A DNA stretch of 64,000 bases from Heterocephalus glaber. Taxonomy: Eukaryota; Chordata; Mammalia; Rodentia; Bathyergidae. The stretch covers positions 46,276,667-46,340,666 of the forward strand of contig NW_004624732.1 in the NCBI RefSeq assembly GCF_000247695.1, written 5' to 3'. The notes beneath the pieces were generated by a model, which made no database searches, was not told the DNA's origin, and saw nothing but the letters and a program-made list of their open reading frames with translations. Positions 1 through 10,930 of the stretch are shown piece after piece; within the stretch, counting starts at the first letter, position 1, and each line of letters starts with the position of its first letter. The position numbers were made by a program, and so were the translations under genes.

Positions 1-345
1 TATGAAATCCTTAAAATATAAAGCAAATATAACTTAATTTAAATTATACCATGAAATATTCAGACGAACTCATGGAAGATCACCTGACAACATTCTAAAG
101 GAATCTGGAGATCTTTAGGAAATAGTCTGTGTTTGGCCTGAATTGATGATGTATACCTTGCTAGAAACATTTCCCATTTATAGTAAATAATAAATATCAT
201 TTATTTATATCCCATACCATCTGCATCATGTCTAATCAATTTTTCCAAAAAACTAAATACCCATATACTAAATCAAGTATTGTAAACATGTACTACTAAT
301 CAAAAATTAATAATAACAAAGAAAAGATACTGCAAGTCTTCAAAC
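1..345. other. unassigned AT-rich sequence
   Basis: I see no gene, RNA or recognisable repeat here before the MER20-type element begins. Confidence 0.5.
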
Positions 346-567
346 CTAGTGGTTCTCAATTGGGTACAATATTGTTTCCTCCTCCCCACACAATGACATA
401 TGGCATTTTCTGGAAACAGTTTGGGTTGTGATACTTGGAGAGTGCTACTAGGATATAATGATAGACTGTAAAAATGCTGATAAATGCTGACACTGCACAG
501 GACAACTTTCACAACAAAAAATTTTCTGTCCAAAAATGCCATTTGGGTTGAAATTTAGAAACTGTCC
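346..567 (+). mobile_element. MER20-type hAT-Charlie DNA transposon remnant
   Basis: The left end reads like the hAT terminus (AGTGGTTCTCAA). The body follows the MER20 consensus as I remember it: a GGCATTTTCTGGA segment, a GTGCTACTAGGAT segment, and CACTGCACAGGACA followed by ACAACAAA. It is a non-autonomous, non-coding element. An open frame on the reverse strand across it is incidental. The right terminus has decayed. Confidence 0.8.
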
Positions 568-2157
568 AATACAAAAATTATTGACAATTTAAATATTTAC
601 TTTTAGACAAACTTTTCCACAAAGAGACTAAGATGCCCTGGGAAAACAGATCAGTGAAGTAGAACATAATACATATATCACATAAGAAAAAATATCAAGG
701 CTGATTTTATATCAAAACCAGAAGAGAGGGTGGGAATGTAGCTCAGTGAGCAGTGAGCCCTCTGTTGCTAAATAACAAGTTGTTCCAGCTTAGCTTTTGG
801 GACTCCACATAACACATGCTAATTTTTTCCCTGTCTAAATGGGGAAATGCCTTCTATTCTTGCTATATTTAGTTTATAGCCATTCACACTTTAAAATGCA
901 ATATGATATATTTATTTTTAAATGCTCCGAGTTTGCTTTTCAATTTAATGATTTGTTACATTATTTACAAGCTAATTTAGTGAACCTATATAAGATTAAT
1001 TGCTTGGTCTTTTAGGACACATGACAAATCATTAAAAAGTGATAAAACCAGGCAACTGAAAAATAAATGACTTTTAACATATGAATGAAATTCTCAGTCC
1101 CGTTTATTAGTCCACATTTTGGTGAGATTTGTTAAAAGTTGCAAAGCAATATTAACAAAATTAAACAGGATTATACATTACTTGAAAGTGAGATAACTGG
1201 ATAATTTGATAAACCAAAACAGAGTAATGAGTTATTGTGAATAGAAGAAACTTTCACACAAAATTCAAAATAATCAGAATTTATAGTTATATTTTTAAAA
1301 AAACTAATCAACAAAAATTTCTTAGGTGAACTTACTCATTTTTCAATATTAAATAATAAATTTCTAACATTTGTGCTTTTTGTTCTACTTGAGTTTATCT
1401 AAATAAGAATACAACAAGATCAGTATTAAATGAAGGGCAATAGCAATGAAGTTAGACTCTAAAATAAATTAGTAAGGTGTGTTATTTGTGACATAAAGTT
1501 AAGATAATCTTGTCTTCTGTTAAGGAATGCTCTCTGGGTAGCTTTCCAGCATGTTTGGTAATAGATTATTATGATAGGGTAAGAGAGACAGTAATAGATA
1601 TTAACCTGTAGGTTTAAAAGTTGCTGCTGCATAACTGTTTTTATGTTCAAATATATTAGAAGTCATATATTTAACCCACATTTGCTCAATTATTTCTAAT
1701 CCTCTGTTGCATATGAAGTAGTGGACCAATTATTATGACATATTCAATGCTGAGGGACTTAGCCAAGATTCCAGACCTTGAGTACTAAAAACAGTGTAGT
1801 ACTGGGTAGACAAGAACAATTGGTCACTGTAATTTGAAGTTTCTTAGTATCAAGTGTTAAGGATTCTTCGGGTCATGATAACTGAAAAGAAATACTGATT
1901 GAAAGCCTAAAGCAAATTAGGTGTAATGCATCTATAGGATTTGATTAAATAAGCGTACCAGGAAAAGGGGTAATAAGATTCTATAAAAGCATGAAAGAGG
2001 GAAAGATCACTGGCTACTTCGATAAGGGGAAAGTCATCCTGTTACATGGACTAAAACTTGAAGGACTACTAATAATAGATTGACCTTTGCAAAGCAGGAA
2101 AAGATGTGACCTTAGTGGGAAAACTGAGAATTTCTCACTAATAAATATGATGTTAGC
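568..2157. other. unassigned AT-rich sequence
   Basis: No gene or confidently recognised repeat is visible. A short stretch near 728-760 (GGGAATGTAGCTCAGTGAG) faintly resembles an ID-type SINE head but is too short and degraded to call. Confidence 0.5.
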
Positions 2158-2662
2158 TGTGTATTTTTTGTATGTATTCTTTATCAAGCTCAGAAAATTT
2201 CTACTCTATTCTTAGTTTTTGAGAAATTTTTATCACGAATGGGTGTTGCATCTACTGATATGCTCATGGTTTTTTCATTTTTATCCTGTGAATGTGATGG
2301 ATTACAGTAGTTAATTTTTGAATGGTGAATGATCCTTCATATTTGGAATAAATCCAACTTGTGTGTAGTGTATAATTCTCTATAAACACGACTGGATTCA
2401 TTTCACTAATAGGCTGAGGATTGTATTTATGTTTATAAAATATATTGGTCTATAGCTGTTTTTTCTTTAATGCCTTTGTCTAGTTGTAGTATTAAGTTAA
2501 TTCAACCTACTGCTTCACCTCATAAAATTAGGAAGAGTTTTTTTTGTGTTTCTAGCCTTTGAAAGAGATTATAGATAGTTGGTTTAATAATTTTCCATAA
2601 ATATTCAGAATTCACCAGTGAACACGTTACCTAGGAATTTCAATTTTGGAAAATTATTAATT
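2158..2662 (-). mobile_element. Ancient L1, ORF2 reverse-transcriptase segment (part 1)
   Basis: Read as antisense, the stretch follows the mammalian L1 ORF2 reverse-transcriptase region block by block. It has the TTCTTTATCA block, the GAATGGGTGTTGCATCTACTGATATG block, the ATCCAACTTG block, the TATTGGTCTATAG block and the GAATTCACCAGTGAA block. Many stops and indels make it non-functional. The same element resumes at 5406-5441 and 5988-6290, so it was broken by later insertions. Confidence 0.8.
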
Positions 2663-2670
2663 CAGTTTTT
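2660..2670. repeat. Target-site duplication, left copy, of the composite L1
   Basis: ATTCAGTTTTT here matches ATTCAATTTTT at 5406-5416 with one mismatch. The ancestral L1 carries this motif once, so its presence on both sides of 2671-5405 marks that interval as the inserted DNA. Confidence 0.65.
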
Positions 2671-2805
2671 ATAAATTAATTTTATTGGTATATTTTAGGT
2701 ATACAGTATAATGACATTCATCATTGGAGATTTGTATCTATATATAATATATCTTAGTTCTTATTTTTTCCCCACTCCCCTGCCCTCCACACCACTCCTG
2801 GCCAT
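2671..2805 (-). mobile_element. L1 3' end (distal end of a composite insertion)
   Basis: A T-rich run is followed by TTTATTGGTATATTTTAGGTATACA, the same L1 3'-UTR motif seen at 3810, 36970, 41225 and 63395. The following CCCCACTCCCCTGCCCTCC tract also matches. The L1 similarity stops near 2805. The piece is the 3' terminus of a minus-strand element and holds no ORF2. Confidence 0.8.
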
Positions 2806-3406
2806 GCTAGTAAATGACATTTTTTTCTTATATTGTGATCAAATAATCTGAGGTACCTCTCTAGTATCTATTATGAGTTTTACTTTATGGCCTTATTGGG
2901 ATCAGATTTCTGATTATTTGGAGAACAGGAGGAAAGCAGGCCATCCCTATCACAGTAGAAATAGCTTAAAGGTTACTACAGTAATCTCAATAATGGCATG
3001 AACTCATGTACAGAGATAAATATCTATGTGAGTTTCTAAATATAGCATGTGTAATTTCAAAATAGCGGTATGAGGTTTTAATGCAAATTATTTTCTAGTA
3101 CATTTGATCTATTCCACAAACTATCAAAATGAAGTACAGTGTTATGATGGTTGTCAAATGTCTCCAAACTCAAACTTTCCACTTCTCAAACAGGAAAGTT
3201 TGAAAAAAAAATCTGCTTCATGCTCATAATTTTGTTCAATATTTAACTGAAAATCCTCCTTGAAAATACCTGTACTGGCAGAGTGAGTCACATGTCGCAT
3301 CTCACTGCAGACACAAATGGTGAGGCTACAGTCTAAGCACCCTTCTTGCCTAGACAACATAATGTGCTTGCATTAGCATGGTAAAACATTTGTCATTGGG
3401 CTTTAT

Positions 3407-3411
<5 letters not shown>

Positions 3412-3441
<30 letters not shown>
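3412..3441 (+). repeat. (TG)n microsatellite
   Basis: About 15 uninterrupted TG units. Runs of this length are usually length-polymorphic. Confidence 0.97.
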
Positions 3442-3443
<2 letters not shown>

Positions 3444-3547
3444 TTATTTGCTTAAAATATTCTAACCATGGCCCCAAAGAAAGTTGCACCAGCACTAAAG
3501 CTAAGAGGAAAACTGAGAACCATGGTAGAGTTAAAGAAATTATTGCA

Positions 3548-3706
3548 GCCGGACATGGAGGCGCACTCTTGTAATCCCAACACTAGAGAGGCTGAGGCAG
3601 GAGGATCGCTGTGAGCTCGAGGCCAGCCTGGGCTACATAGTGAATTCGGGGCCAGCCTGAACTACAGAGGGAGACCCTGACTCAAAAAAAAAAAGAAAGA
3701 AAGAAA
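3548..3706 (+). mobile_element. B1 SINE with perfect 15-bp target-site duplication
   Basis: A 7SL-derived B1 SINE: GCCGGACATGGAGGCGCA, TGTAATCCCAACACT, GAGGCTGAGGCAGGAGGATCG, GAGGCCAGCCTGGGCTAC and an internal partial duplication (GGCCAGCCTGAACTACAGAG), ending in an A-rich tail. It is flanked by a perfect 15-bp direct repeat (AAAGAAATTATTGCA) at 3533-3547 and 3707-3721, which fixes both ends. The perfect repeat suggests it is fairly young. Confidence 0.95.
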
Positions 3707-3794
3707 AAAGAAATTATTGCAAAAAGTGTTAAAGTCCTTTAAGATAAAATTGTATGTATAATTTTGGGGCCTCAGAAATAATTATTTGGTTTTC

Positions 3795-5405
3795 CATTAT
3801 TTCTTTTTTTAAATTTTAGTGGTATATTTTAGGTATACAATGTAATGACATCCATCATTGGAAATTTGTACTTTTACATAATCTATCTTGGTTCATACTT
3901 TTCGCCTAATTCCCTGCCCTCCCTTCAACCCTTCTGGCCCTTCCTATTTAAAAAACTTTGTTTCCATGTTTTAATTTTCTCATACTAATTCCATTCCGTT
4001 CTTTCCTTTTCCCTACCCATCTCACTTTTCCTTTTCCCTTTTTCTTCCTATTTCACATTATCTATTATACTTTTTAGTCCTTATTTACACTTTCAGTTTC
4101 TTGCACCAGAGAAACTATTCGGTATTTACAAATATGTGTCCTATTTATTTTACTTGAGAGTATTGCCTCAATGTGCATCCATTTAACTATAAATGTCTCT
4201 AGTTTCTGGTTCTTTATGGATGAGTAATACTTCATTTTACAAAATAACCACATCTTCTTTATCCAGTTTCCAGTTGATGGGCACTTGGGCTATTTCCAAG
4301 CTTTCGCTATTACAAACTGTGCTGCTATGAGCATGGGTGCACATATATCACTGTGATATGAATCTTTTAATTCTTTTGGAAAGGTACCCAGCAGGGGAAT
4401 AGCTGGGTTAAATGATACCTCCAATCCTAGTTCTTGGAGGTATCTATGCACTGATTTTCACAGTGGTTGCACCAGTCTACACTCCCACCAGCAGTGGAGT
4501 AGGGTTCCTTTTTACCCACAGCTTCCCAGTATTTGTTATTGGATGATTTCAAAATAACAGCCATTCTTTCTGGGGTGAAGTGGAATCTCAGTGTTGTTTT
4601 CATTTGCATCTCTAGAATGACCATTGATATTGAACATTTTTTCATGTGTTTATTTGCTATTTTTACTTCATTGTCTCAGGAATGTCTGTTCATTTCAGAT
4701 GCCCATTTTTGAATTGGGTCTTTAAATGTGGAAGGTCTGATTTTTTAAAATTCTTTATAGATTGTAGATAGTAGACCTTTGCCTGAGGAACAGCTGGTAA
4801 ATTTTTTTTCCCACATTGTGAAGTGTCTCTTCATTCTGTAGGTGGTTTCTCTTGGTGTGCAGAAGCTTTTTAATAAGAAAAGATCCCACTTGTTGATTCT
4901 TTGTGCTAGTTCACATGTAACTGAGGTTTTGTTCATGAGATCTTTTTCTACACCAATATCTTCAAGAGTTCTAACTAATGTCTCTTCCAACTGGTTTGTT
5001 TCTGTTTTAATATTTAGATATTTAATCCACTTCAATTTTAGTTTAGTGCATAGTGAGAGATATAGGTCTAGTGTAATCTTTGGCAAGTTGAAACCCAATT
5101 TTTTCAGCACCCTTTATTTAAGAGGCCATCTTTCCTCCAGTAAGGGTGTTTGGGTCCTTTGTCAAAGATGAGGTAGCTGAATATCTATGAAGTTGTTTCT
5201 GCATCTTCTAATCTGTTCTACTGGTCTTGTGGCTGTTTCTCTGCCAGTACTATGCTGTTTTTATCACAGTAGCTTTGTAGTGTAGTTTCATATTGGGGAT
5301 GGTGATATCCCCTACCTTGTCTTTGTTGCCTAAAATTGCTTTTGCTATTCTAGGTTTCCTCTTGTTCCTAATGAATTTTTGGATTGTTTTCTCAAAGTCC
5401 GTGAA
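3795..5405 (-). mobile_element. 5'-truncated L1 body with broken ORF2 3' portion
   Basis: A minus-strand L1: the 3'-UTR motif at 3810 (TATTTTAGGTATACAATG), the pyrimidine-rich 3' UTR at 3900-4060, then antisense ORF2 C-terminal sequence from about 4140 to 5405. Two reverse-strand frames, 5110-4745 and 4645-4427, carry recognisable ORF2 C-terminal pieces (NKTSVTCELAQ, NKWDLFLLKSFCT, STAGGSVDWC). They are separated by stops and frameshifts, so the copy is dead. The 5' truncation lies at about 5405, at the same ORF2 region where the 43-kb copy still continues. It is parallel to, but more decayed than, the L1 at 41209-43020. Confidence 0.9.
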
Positions 5406-5441
5406 GATTCAATTTTTTAATAGATTTAAGCTATTCAGATT
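5406..5441 (-). mobile_element. Ancient L1, ORF2 segment (part 2)
   Basis: A short antisense L1 piece (TTTAATAGATTTAAGCTATT) that continues directly from the segment ending at 2662. It includes the right copy of the composite's target-site duplication at 5406-5416. Confidence 0.65.
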
Positions 5442-5987
5442 TATGTGGCATGATCAAAATATATGGTGAATGATTAAAGTTTAAAACTTTTATTACAGTG
5501 AAAATCAGATATCCATTAATCCCCCTTAAAATACTCCCTCTTGTATGTAACACACTTATCCTATTATTCTTACCACTTTCTGAAGCATTTCTGGAAGCCT
5601 TCTTTCATAAATGTTTTTATGAGGTATGGTGTAAATATGGTGCATATCAGTATTGTGTGCCACAAAAACATTATAATGTATTTGCACCTGCCCTATTCAC
5701 CCACTGGATCTGATACTGTGAAGTTGTCGGTCTTTGCCAAAGTGAAAATGACTGCCAAATGTAAATGTTTTGAATCCATTTAAAATATGGAAGCAGCACG
5801 ACAGCACACCTAAAGACACCAATGAAAGAGAATGTCCAGAACTGCTTCAGAAAGTGGGAAGAATTGTAGAATAAGTGTGTTTGGAGTGAGGAGGAATATT
5901 TAGATGGGGATTAATAACACTCTCTTTTATTGTAATAAATTATTTTTTAATTTAAGCATTAAATACACTTTTTGATCATACCTCATA
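5442..5987 (+). mobile_element. Palindromic non-autonomous mariner, copy 1
   Basis: The ends resemble inverted copies of GAGGTATGATCAAAAA: the left is decayed, the right is seen as TTTTTGATCATACCTCATA. Both are flanked by TA, as mariner elements require. Both arms encode remnants of the same transposase C-terminus. The right arm on the plus strand (5830-5925) reads as an NCFRKW...NKCV...EEEYLDGD-like string. The left arm on the minus strand reads QKCFRKW...DKCV...REYFKGD. The right arm is longer and reaches further into the catalytic domain. It is dead and non-coding, and resembles the mammalian MARNA family as I remember it. Its insertion splits the ancient L1. Confidence 0.75.
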
Positions 5988-6290
5988 TTTCTTCTTCTGA
6001 AATTTGGCAGGCTATATTTTTTAAGAAATTGGTTTGTTTCACCTATGTTATCAAATTTTTCCATATAAAGTTGTTTATAAAACTTTAAAAAAATTTTTTA
6101 AGGATCTATAGGATCTGTAGTGTTTTCCTATTCTCAATTTCATAGATTATGTTTTAATTATTATTTCTTTTCTTCTACTTAATTTGGATTTTATTTTGCT
6201 TTTTTCCACTTGTTTCCTAGAATGGAAATTTAGATTATTAACTGTATATTTTTCTTCTTTTCTAATACATAGAGGAAGCTAATGTTGACA
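5988..6290 (-). mobile_element. Ancient L1, ORF2 segment (part 3)
   Basis: Antisense L1 reverse-transcriptase region resuming exactly at the mariner's right TA. It has TTTCTTCTTCTG, AAGAAATTGGTTTGTTTCACC, ATAAAGTTGTTTATAAA, GGATCTGTAGTG and TTTAGATTATTA blocks in consensus order. Together with 2158-2662 and 5406-5441 it makes one colinear L1. Confidence 0.8.
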
Positions 6291-6374
6291 GATATAAAAC
6301 AAATTTAATGAAAAAGTGAGAAATTTTTCAACATACATGACAATGTAATTAAGCATTCCAGGCAAAAAAGAAGA

Positions 6375-7440
6375 AAGGAAAAGTGATCATCAACCTAAAT
6401 CTCACACCTCATATAACTATTAATCTTAAATCAATCATATACTTTAGTGTAAGAAACTATAAAACTTTAAGAAAAAAAACAGGAGTAAAATCTTTAGGAT
6501 CTTGAGTCAAGCATAATGTTCTCAGAACTCACACTACTAGTACAAATGATAAAAGAGAAATTGATACACTGTGTCTATGAAAATTTTAAAATTTTGCCTT
6601 CTGAAAGACCTTATGAAGGGGATAAAAAACAATTACAAAATGAGAGAAAATTAGTGCAAGCGCTATGTCCAACCAAAGACTTGTTTCCAGGATGCTAAAG
6701 AACACTCACGTAAAATTGTCATGAAGACAACTTAATGAGAAAGTAAGAAAAAAGTAAGAGAGTATAAAGTAAAAAAGTGAACAGTGGAAAGAATATATGT
6801 GAAGAATATTCACAATAATTATAAAAGTAGCCAGTTGGGAAATACAAGTGCAACCTTCAGTGAGATGTTATTGAACATCTCCTAAAGGGGCTAAAAAAAC
6901 CCCACAGTGAACACTATGTACCAAAGAGGATGAAGATAAACTACATTACACACAGACACTGTTGATTCCAATGTTCAGTGCTAGAGCTACTCAAAGCAAA
7001 CAGTTGGGAAGTTTGGAAATTTTCTTATAAGTTACTGTGATATAAATCCATGTGCTTACTTGGGTATTTTCCCAAGAGAAATAAATGTTTATGTTCACAC
7101 AAAAATCTGTACAGGAATGTGCACAGAAACATTCAGAACAGCCAACAATTGGATACATCTCATATGTCCTTTGAAATTGGTTAAATAGGCTCGGGTACTC
7201 TATAACATGAAATAATAGTCAATAAGATTAAACATTATATGTATACTTAGAAACAACATAATATCACACTGACATGTAGAATATTTCGTGTCTCTATATT
7301 CTATCCCATAAATTTAAGAAAAAACATAGTTATTGATATACTCAACAAATTACATGAAATCAAACTGTGAAATAATATACAAAAAGGTTACATATTGCAT
7401 AATTTCCTTTTATTCTTGAATTTCCTAGTATTCTAGAAAT
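6375..7440 (+). mobile_element. Old L1 (ORF2 3' half), plus strand
   Basis: Plus-strand L1 ORF2 3' sequence in consensus order: AACCTAAATCTCACACCTCATATAA near 6390, CCTTCTGAAAGACC near 6600, GGACTTGTTTCCAGGATGC near 6680, then GTATTTTCCCAAGAGAAATAAATG near 7060 and GTTCACACAAAAATCTGTACA near 7095. Many indels show an old L1M-type copy. A 60-codon frame at 6516-6698 is a remnant and not a gene. Confidence 0.8.
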
Positions 7441-7516
7441 GACAACACTAGAAAAATGAGAAAGATGAGAGCATGGGTGTGTTGTGTGTGGATTTATTTA
7501 TTTGTTTATTTATTTT

Positions 7517-7693
7517 GCAATACTGGGGATTGAACCCAGGGTTTTCACATTGAGCTACATCCTCAGATCATTTTTTAAGTTTTTGAGACAGATTTGTCTA
7601 AGTGGCTAAGATGCCTATTTGGGGCTTCCACCTGTGATCCTTCTGCCTTTGCCTCTGGCAGTGCTGGGATTATAGGCTTGCTCAACCAGATAG
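7517..7693 (-). mobile_element. B4-type SINE (ID head plus B1 tail)
   Basis: A tRNA-like half (ACTGGGGATTGAACCCAGGG, then TTGAGCTACATCCTCAG) is followed by a B1-like half (TTTTTGAGACAGAT, CTGTGATCCTTCTGCC, GTGCTGGGATTATAGGC), all antisense. This ID-B1 fusion is the hallmark of rodent B4. A TTTA-rich run precedes it at about 7492-7516. Confidence 0.85.
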
Positions 7694-8237
7694 AGGGGCT
7701 GAGGGCAACAGGAAGGGTCATGGTAGTAATAGAACTGATTGTATGTTGATGTTTGTGGTAGGTACATGAAACTGCTCATTTGTTAAAATTACACCAAATC
7801 AAACACAAATACATACATGCACGAGTATATATAAAATTGGAAAAATCTAAATAACATGAAAACATGTCTATGTTAAATTTTTAGTTGTGATATCACAGGA
7901 AAAGCTAGTTAAAGAACACATATGATCTCTATTACTTCTTAATACTGCATATGAATCTTTAAATTTCTCAAACTAAAATGTTTAATTACAATGTGGCAAC
8001 ATTAAATTACATTTAAATGTGCTAAAGTATGTTTATCATAAAATAAACATTTTATCAAAAAACAATGAAGTGAATGTAAAGAAACACTGGATTGAAGCAT
8101 AAGATGTTGAAAGGGAGCCTGATTTAATTCTGGAAATATAGTACAACATCTTTGAGTTTTTCTTCCTGCAAGAGAAAATGAAAAAATATCTAAATTTTCA
8201 AAAGATAGGAGAAATTACTTGAATTATTTTTGTTACT
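7694..8237. other. unassigned sequence
   Basis: No gene or recognisable repeat is visible in this AT-rich interval. Confidence 0.5.
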
Positions 8238-8511
8238 TGCAGCTCAAATGTAACCCTCTCAGGTCCTTCATTGCCAGCCAATCATTTTGCCCTATTTTAA
8301 TTTTTGTACATTCTCTATAATTCACTAAAATTGTCTATACATTTATATTTATATATATATATATATTCATTTGTTCACTTATTGTGTATCTTAACCCCCA
8401 GTACTATTTTCCTTTTATAAGAGGTGAAAATCTTTTCATCTCTAACTATGAGAACAGACCCTGGGAATAGAAGTCATTCATTGAATATGTATTGAATGAA
8501 TAAATGAATAA
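8238..8511 (+). mobile_element. L2 LINE 3' end
   Basis: The order matches the L2 3' end: CTCAAATGTAACC...CTCAGGTCC, a TTTTTGTACATTCTC block, TTATTGTGTATC, and the terminal TCATTGAATATGTATTGAATGAA-like tail. It is ancient and non-coding. An (AT)n run at 8350-8366 lies inside it. Confidence 0.7.
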
Positions 8512-8615
8512 CAAATTAATAAATTAATGTAAATGATAAAGAAGAAAGAAATACACACAAAGAAATACATAGACACTATAAATGCCATATATACAGATGC
8601 TATGTAAAATTTTCC

Positions 8616-8860
8616 TCATCCGTTTGTTCATCAATTATTTATTGAGTAATTACTACTACCTGGCATGTAAGAGGTATAGTAGTCCACTTGGGAGATAAAG
8701 ACCAGCATTGGTCTATTTGCTTAAAAGTAATTTTTGTCTTATGAATCTATATAATAAATATTCCATGAGTTCTATGTGCCAGCACTGCTCTTGAGCCTGA
8801 AGATGCAGTGGCAAATATAGACAAATCCTCCTTCCTCTGAAATTTTACAATTCGCTGATT
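8616..8860 (-). mobile_element. L2 LINE 3'-end fragments, reverse strand
   Basis: TTCATCAATTATTTATTGAGTAATTACTACTACCTGGCATG and, further on, GAGTTCTATGTGCCAGCACTGCTCTTG followed by GATGCAGTGGCAAATA both echo the antisense L2 3' end. The repetition suggests two overlapping fragments or an internal duplication. Confidence 0.5.
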
Positions 8861-9419
8861 CTATTATAAAACTGTTGTTTAGGTGGGTCTAAAGTCTTAT
8901 TAAGTGTTTGGATATTGGCATTGATAGAAACATTTGAAAACAAATGAAAAATGAGTATTTTGGAATGAAGGGTGTTTGTTACAATGTAAAGAACCAGTGC
9001 TTTGGCAGTGTTTCCCCTCTTATGATTGCTAACAAATAGATAACTGACAGTATTGCTCTTAGTCTGTTAGATCCTATTTTTCCCAGGCTGAAGTTTTGAG
9101 TCCCAGTTGTGTAACTTTCTTTCTCACTCTGATATGTGTGTAGTGAATGTCCACTTACATTTGCATGGGTACTGAGACCAAAGGCTACCGTCTTGCACTC
9201 AGTACATATTTACATGTGTCTCACAATGAAGGGAAGAAACACCATGAATCACAAAAAGTAGATGTAAAAGTTTCTGCTCAGGATTGAAACTTTTAGCAAA
9301 GCATTTAAAGGGGTTAAGTAAAAATATTTCCTGATATACCCAGTGTTTGATTTCAGGTCTATAATGTGCTTCATGAGTTTCACATTTGGGGATGGGGGCT
9401 GGTCATAGTCACCAGTGCC
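8861..9419. other. unassigned sequence
   Basis: No gene or recognisable repeat is visible. A reverse-strand frame at 9249-9443 runs into the adjacent LTR relic and has no protein character. Confidence 0.5.
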
Positions 9420-9643
9420 TGACCTGAAAGCACGAGCAATCACTGGCCCTGTTCTCTCTGTGCTTCCTGGCTGTCAGGTGCTGAGCAGCTTTTCTTCAGT
9501 CATGCCCTCTGCCATGCTGTTTCCCTCTTGAAGCCAATCAACCATAGACTGAGTCCACTTCAGTGTGAGCCAAAATAAATCTCTCCTCCTTTAAATAGCA
9601 GATGTGTGGTATTTGGCTCCAGTCATAGGAAACTTGTTAAATA
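9420..9643 (+). mobile_element. ERVL-MaLR LTR, 3' part
   Basis: CTCTGTGCTTCCTGGCTGTCAGGTGCTGAGCAGCTTTTCTTC, the ATGCCCTCTGCCATGCTG block and GTGAGCCAAAATAAATCTCTCCTCCTTTAA, which holds an AATAAA signal, are the characteristic 3' half of MaLR LTRs. The 5' half is missing. It is a non-coding relic of an old endogenous retrovirus-like element. Confidence 0.8.
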
Positions 9644-10784
9644 TAAGCAGAAAGTGGATCATCAGAATACTTGCAAACAACTTCAATAAACCCTATGCTC
9701 AATTACTTTATAAAAGTAAGAAACCAAACTTAGATGACATATTAAAAACATTTACTTTCACTGCTTTTATTAAATAATTACATATTTAAAGAGTTCATGA
9801 TTTGTTCATCTCAATGCCAATTTGTATGTGAATTTTAAAAGAATTAGAGAAATTTCACTTAAAGATATTTCAGATTTATTTATTTTAAATGCCATATCAT
9901 TTCCCATTACTTTTTTCATAATACCAGTTTGAAGATTGTTTTTCCAATCGCTGGGGCACTCTACTTAGTGTTATGTATTCTCAACTATGTAAAGTAAGCA
10001 AACTCACATAACAAGTGATATTTGGAATTTCACACACAGTCCCAGAGATCTACATCACCTAAGGTAATATATGATGTAGCTAAATTTGATTATTTTATTT
10101 ATATATTACAAACATGCATATCAGACTCTAGAAGATGTTGTATACCACAGAAAACCCACTACACTGCCAGCCCTTAGAAAGAAATTGAAAATGCAAGTAC
10201 AGTAATCTCAATGGACCAAGGTTATCCAAGCAGCAGTTAGCCATACTAATAAATGTCTGAAAGCTAATAGCCACCACTTTGAACACTTTTTGTAATTGTA
10301 GAGTTCAAAGGTAACTTGTATTAATCTCATTATGTTTCAATAAATTTAGTATTAAAATATTTATACAGGTATTTCTTTTCCTGAAGAGTGTATAGAATTT
10401 TTGTCTTGCTCTCCCTCATTGAATAAACCATAACAACCCTTTAAACCATCACCTTTTTCTTTACCTACTGATCTTCATATTCAGATGTTAACCTTTCCAG
10501 AAGTTAATCCAACTCTCATCAAAACTGTTTTACTAAATATTTGTACTTTTTAAAAAGTCATATGTTTTATTGAGGCAATGGAAAAAAATAAGCACAATAG
10601 CATTAAGTGATTGAACAAAGAAAATAAATAATTTAGAAAAGAGGAAATAAAGGACAGCAGGTTTATATGATAAGGTATAAATTAAAAGTTTATCTTCTTA
10701 TAACATTTAGTTTATCATCCACTTTTTTCTTATGAAATCTTTTCCTATTCTTTAATAATTGTTGTTTTAATGTATATTTAATTA
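9644..10784. other. unassigned AT-rich sequence
   Basis: No gene or confidently recognised repeat is visible. Confidence 0.5.
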
Positions 10785-10930
10785 AATTAATTTTATTGAG
10801 ACATAATAACAAAGATTATATATATCAATGGTATAACATCATGTTTCAATACACATATACATTACTTAGTGTTTAAATTTAGGTCAACATATCTTATCTC
10901 CTCAAGTATTTAATTGTTATACTGGAATTT
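10785..10930 (-). mobile_element. Old L1 3' end (L1MA/L1MB-like)
   Basis: TTTTATTGAGACATAATAACAAAGATTATATA, the GTTTCAATACACATATACATTA block and TTATCTCCTCAAGTATTTA read as the antisense 3' UTR of an old L1. Confidence 0.6.

Larger units (their letters stand above)
2806..3794. other. Non-L1 DNA between two L1 3' ends; candidate 3'-transduced segment
   Basis: About 1 kb that does not read as L1, apart from a TG microsatellite and a B1 SINE inside it. It sits within DNA inserted into an ancient L1 that is contiguous across this point. It therefore probably arrived with the insertion rather than being the original locus. A short frame from about 3469 (beginning M-A-P-K-K) is interrupted by the B1 and matches nothing I can name. 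Confidence 0.55.

Noticed and set aside
728..790. Possible ID-type SINE head
   Set aside because: Only a short TAGCTCAGTG-like match; the B box and tail are missing.
3469..3560. Possible start of a processed pseudogene (M-A-P-K-K...)
   Set aside because: Only about 25 codons, no recognisable continuation past the B1 insertion, and no family I could name.
4842..5171. 109-codon plus-strand frame
   Set aside because: It is the antisense shadow of the L1 ORF2 remnant on the minus strand.
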